A stretch of DNA of 6,029 nucleotides, taken from the NCBI GenBank assembly GCA_030632865.1, contig DAOVTY010000200.1, positions 1-6,029 of the forward strand, written 5' to 3'. Made by a program: the position numbers and the translations under genes. Shown here piece by piece: positions 4,115 through 6,029 of this stretch (positions within the stretch are counted from its first letter, which is position 1; each line of letters starts with the position of its first letter). The notes beneath the pieces were generated by a model, which made no database searches, was not told the DNA's origin, and saw only the letters and a program-made list of their open reading frames with translations. Source of the stretch: Bacteroidota bacterium. Its GTDB lineage: Bacteria; Bacteroidota; Bacteroidia; Bacteroidales; Prolixibacteraceae.

Positions 4115-6029
4115 ATGATATCATTAGATAAAATAAAATTAAGTTTTGGCGGGTTCGACCTTTTTAAAGAGATTAGTTTTCTAATAAACCCGAAAGACAG
4201 AATTGGATTAATTGGCAAAAATGGAGCAGGTAAAACTACTTTGCTAAAATTAATTACGAAACAAGATAATCCTACATCCGGAATTATTGGTATTCCGAAA
4301 GATACCACAATTGGTTATTTGCCACAGCAAATGCATTTAACCAATACACGCACATTAAAAAATGAAGCCACACTTGCTTTTGAAGAAATTATCAAACTTG
4401 AAAAAGAGATATCAAGAGTAAATACAATAATCACAGAAAGTGAAGATTATCATTCAGAAAGTTATCTGAAGAGTTTGGATTATATTACCGAGCTTCACGA
4501 GATATTTAATCTACTAGGTGGCGATAATTATGAAGCTGAACTTGAAAAAACATTACTAGGATTAGGCTTCAAAAGATCTGACTTTAATAGACTAACCTCG
4601 GAATTTAGTGGAGGCTGGAGAATGCGTATTGAATTGGCAAAACTACTTTTACAAAAGCCTGATGTTTTTTTACTTGATGAGCCAACAAATCATTTAGATA
4701 TTGAATCGATACAGTGGCTTGAAGATTTCCTAAAAAATTACAAAGGTGCTGTTGTTCTAGTTTCGCATGATAAAGCATTTTTGAATGCAGTTTGCAACAG
4801 AACTATTGAAATTTCGCTGGGCAAAATTTTAGATCAAAAAATGAATTACTCAAAATTCAATATTTGGAAAGAAGAACAACGCGAAGTTCAATTAGCTGCT
4901 TATCGCAATCAGCAGAAAATGATTGAAGATACCGAAAAATTTATAGCCCGATTTAGATACCAAGCTACAAAAGCTGTTCAGGTACAGTCTAGAGTAAAAC
5001 AATTAGAAAAACTTGACCGAATTGAGATTGAAGAGGTAGATAACTCGGCACTAAAACTGAAATTTCCTCCGGCACCACGCTCAGGAAAAGTAATAGTTTC
5101 GGCTAAAGGAGTTAGTAAATCATTCGATGAAAATCATGTTCTTAACGATATAGATTTAACCATTGAAAATGGAGAAAAAGTAGCATTTATAGGACGAAAT
5201 GGTGAAGGAAAAACTACTCTTTCGCGCATAATAATGAACGAAATTAATTTTGAGGGAAAACTAAAACTCGGACACAATGTAAAAATTGGCTACTTTGCTC
5301 AAAATCAAGCTCAACTATTAGATGAAAATTTAACCGTTTTTGAAACAATTGACGAAATTGCAGTTGGAGAAATACGAACCAAAATCAGAGATATCTTAGC
5401 TGCTTTTCTTTTCCGCGGAGAGGACATTGATAAAAAAGTAAAAGTGTTAAGTGGCGGTGAAAAATCGAGACTTGCAATGATTCGGTTAATGTTGGAACCG
5501 GTAAACTTTTTAATTCTTGATGAACCAACAAATCATTTGGATATGAGATCGAAAGAAATTTTGAAAAATGCTCTAATTAAATTTGATGGTACAGTGGTGG
5601 TGGTATCGCACGACCGAGATTTTCTTGATGGATTAGTGAATTGCATTTATGAATTCAGAGATAAAAAAGCCAAGCAACATTTGGGTGGAATATTTGACTT
5701 TCTTCAACGGAAAAGAATAGAATCGCTAAAAGAAATTGAAGTTAAGCAAACGAAAACATCAAGTAATAGTAAAAAACAAATTTCCAAAAACTCTGTAATT
5801 ACATTAAGTTTTAATCAGAGAAAAGAGATTAGTAAAAGTATTTTGAGACTTGAGAAATTAGTAATTGAGACTGAAAATGAAATTGCATCTATAGAAGATG
5901 AAATAGTTCTTAAAGGCCAAACTGATTTGACTTTCAATGGAGAAGCGAGTGTAAGAGTATTGGATTCAGATGATCAGATATTATATGAAAATAATTTAAT
6001 TGATGTGAATAATGGCTACTTTGAAATGA
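4115..6029 (+). CDS. ABC-F family ATPase (two ABC domains), open at window end
   Basis: ABC-F proteins are soluble twin-ATPase factors that act on ribosomes rather than as transporters; no membrane segment is seen. Domain 1 has Walker A GKNGAGKTT (34-42), signature SGGW (165-168), Walker B with LLDEPTNHLD (186-195) and H-switch SHD (217-219). A charged linker (about 240-322) holds the RFRYQATKAVQVQSRVKQLE region (279-298), the helical P-site tRNA-interacting arm. Domain 2 has Walker A GRNGEGKTT (360-368), signature LSGGEKSR (445-452), LDEPTNHLD (468-476) and SHD (498-500). A Lys/Ser-rich stretch and a coiled-coil-like segment follow to about 597. The type resembles Bacteroidota members related to YheS/ABCF3 and is probably a housekeeping translation factor; resistance cannot be judged. 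The first ATG (4115) is used because ISLDKIKLSFGG is the usual opening. The frame has no stop through 638 codons. Residues 598-638 look unlike an ABC-F tail. Confidence 0.92.
   Translation, partial: MISLDKIKLSFGGFDLFKEISFLINPKDRIGLIGKNGAGKTTLLKLITKQDNPTSGIIGIPKDTTIGYLPQQMHLTNTRTLKNEATLAFEEIIKLEKEISRVNTIITESEDYHSESYLKSLDYITELHEIFNLLGGDNYEAELEKTLLGLGFKRSDFNRLTSEFSGGWRMRIELAKLLLQKPDVFLLDEPTNHLDIESIQWLEDFLKNYKGAVVLVSHDKAFLNAVCNRTIEISLGKILDQKMNYSKFNIWKEEQREVQLAAYRNQQKMIEDTEKFIARFRYQATKAVQVQSRVKQLEKLDRIEIEEVDNSALKLKFPPAPRSGKVIVSAKGVSKSFDENHVLNDIDLTIENGEKVAFIGRNGEGKTTLSRIIMNEINFEGKLKLGHNVKIGYFAQNQAQLLDENLTVFETIDEIAVGEIRTKIRDILAAFLFRGEDIDKKVKVLSGGEKSRLAMIRLMLEPVNFLILDEPTNHLDMRSKEILKNALIKFDGTVVVVSHDRDFLDGLVNCIYEFRDKKAKQHLGGIFDFLQRKRIESLKEIEVKQTKTSSNSKKQISKNSVITLSFNQRKEISKSILRLEKLVIETENEIASIEDEIVLKGQTDLTFNGEASVRVLDSDDQILYENNLIDVNNGYFEM
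5906..6029 (+). other. Atypical 3' tail of the ABC-F frame (possible chimeric end)
   Basis: ABC-F C-termini of this type normally continue as a Glu/Lys-rich coiled coil. Here the coiled-coil pattern stops at ENEIASIEDEI. The frame continues with DLTFNGEASVRVLDSDDQ and DVNNGYFEM, a strand-rich pattern with Asn-Gly turns typical of secreted beta-sandwich domains, for example those near the C-terminus of Bacteroidota gingipain/PorU-like proteins. Base composition does not change, so the evidence is protein pattern only. The join would lie near 5906-5925. Confidence 0.35.

Noticed and set aside
4111..4308. 65-residue - strand open frame
   Set aside because: It is antisense to the first Walker A region of the ABC-F gene and shows no independent signal.
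4115..6029. Acquired antibiotic-resistance ABC-F protein
   Set aside because: The linker and domain pattern match common chromosomal Bacteroidota ABC-F factors. No mobile element or resistance gene is nearby, and sequence alone does not show resistance.
1..6029. CRISPR array, tRNA/rRNA gene, insertion sequence or attachment site
   Set aside because: I saw no regularly spaced repeats, cloverleaf, rRNA segments, transposase motifs or terminal inverted repeats with target duplications.

Overview
The window reads as AT-rich Bacteroidota DNA, roughly one third GC over most of its length. Three things point there: the sequence character of all five proteins, the absence of clear Shine-Dalgarno sites, and three separate copies of the Bacteroidota -7 promoter element TAnnTTTG, each placed just ahead of a transcription unit. 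I cannot name a genus.

Left part (about 90-2070, + strand): three genes in one direction form an MNIO-type (DUF692) peptide-modification operon. They are a multinuclear non-heme iron oxidase lacking its N-terminus, a DUF2063 partner protein and a DoxX-family membrane protein. This is the B-C-X order of the HvfABCX / bufferin-like operons, in which the oxidase and its partner modify cysteines of a small precursor peptide. The precursor gene would normally lie just upstream and is not in the window. The first ~90 bases are about 63% GC, do not encode the missing N-terminus, and look like a foreign or mis-joined end.

Middle (2071-3720): a short convergent spacer, then rlmD (23S rRNA m5U methyltransferase with TRAM domain and Fe-S cysteines) on the - strand. 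Its likely start is a GTG at 3701, because the longer TTG start falls inside its own -7 promoter box.

Right part (3720-6029): the divergent intergenic region holds two inverted repeats, a TATATTTG promoter box, and a highly structured ~165-nt segment. That segment has three hairpins and ends in a textbook intrinsic terminator, and is best explained as a small non-coding RNA, possibly 6S-like. A second promoter box with the same 11-mer follows the terminator and sits 18 bases before a two-domain ABC-F ATPase gene. This gene stays open to the window's end, but its last ~40 residues do not look like an ABC-F tail, so the right end may also be a mis-join.

The most interesting items are the structured RNA with its dyad-bearing promoter, the MNIO operon whose precursor is out of view, and the signs that both window ends are chimeric.
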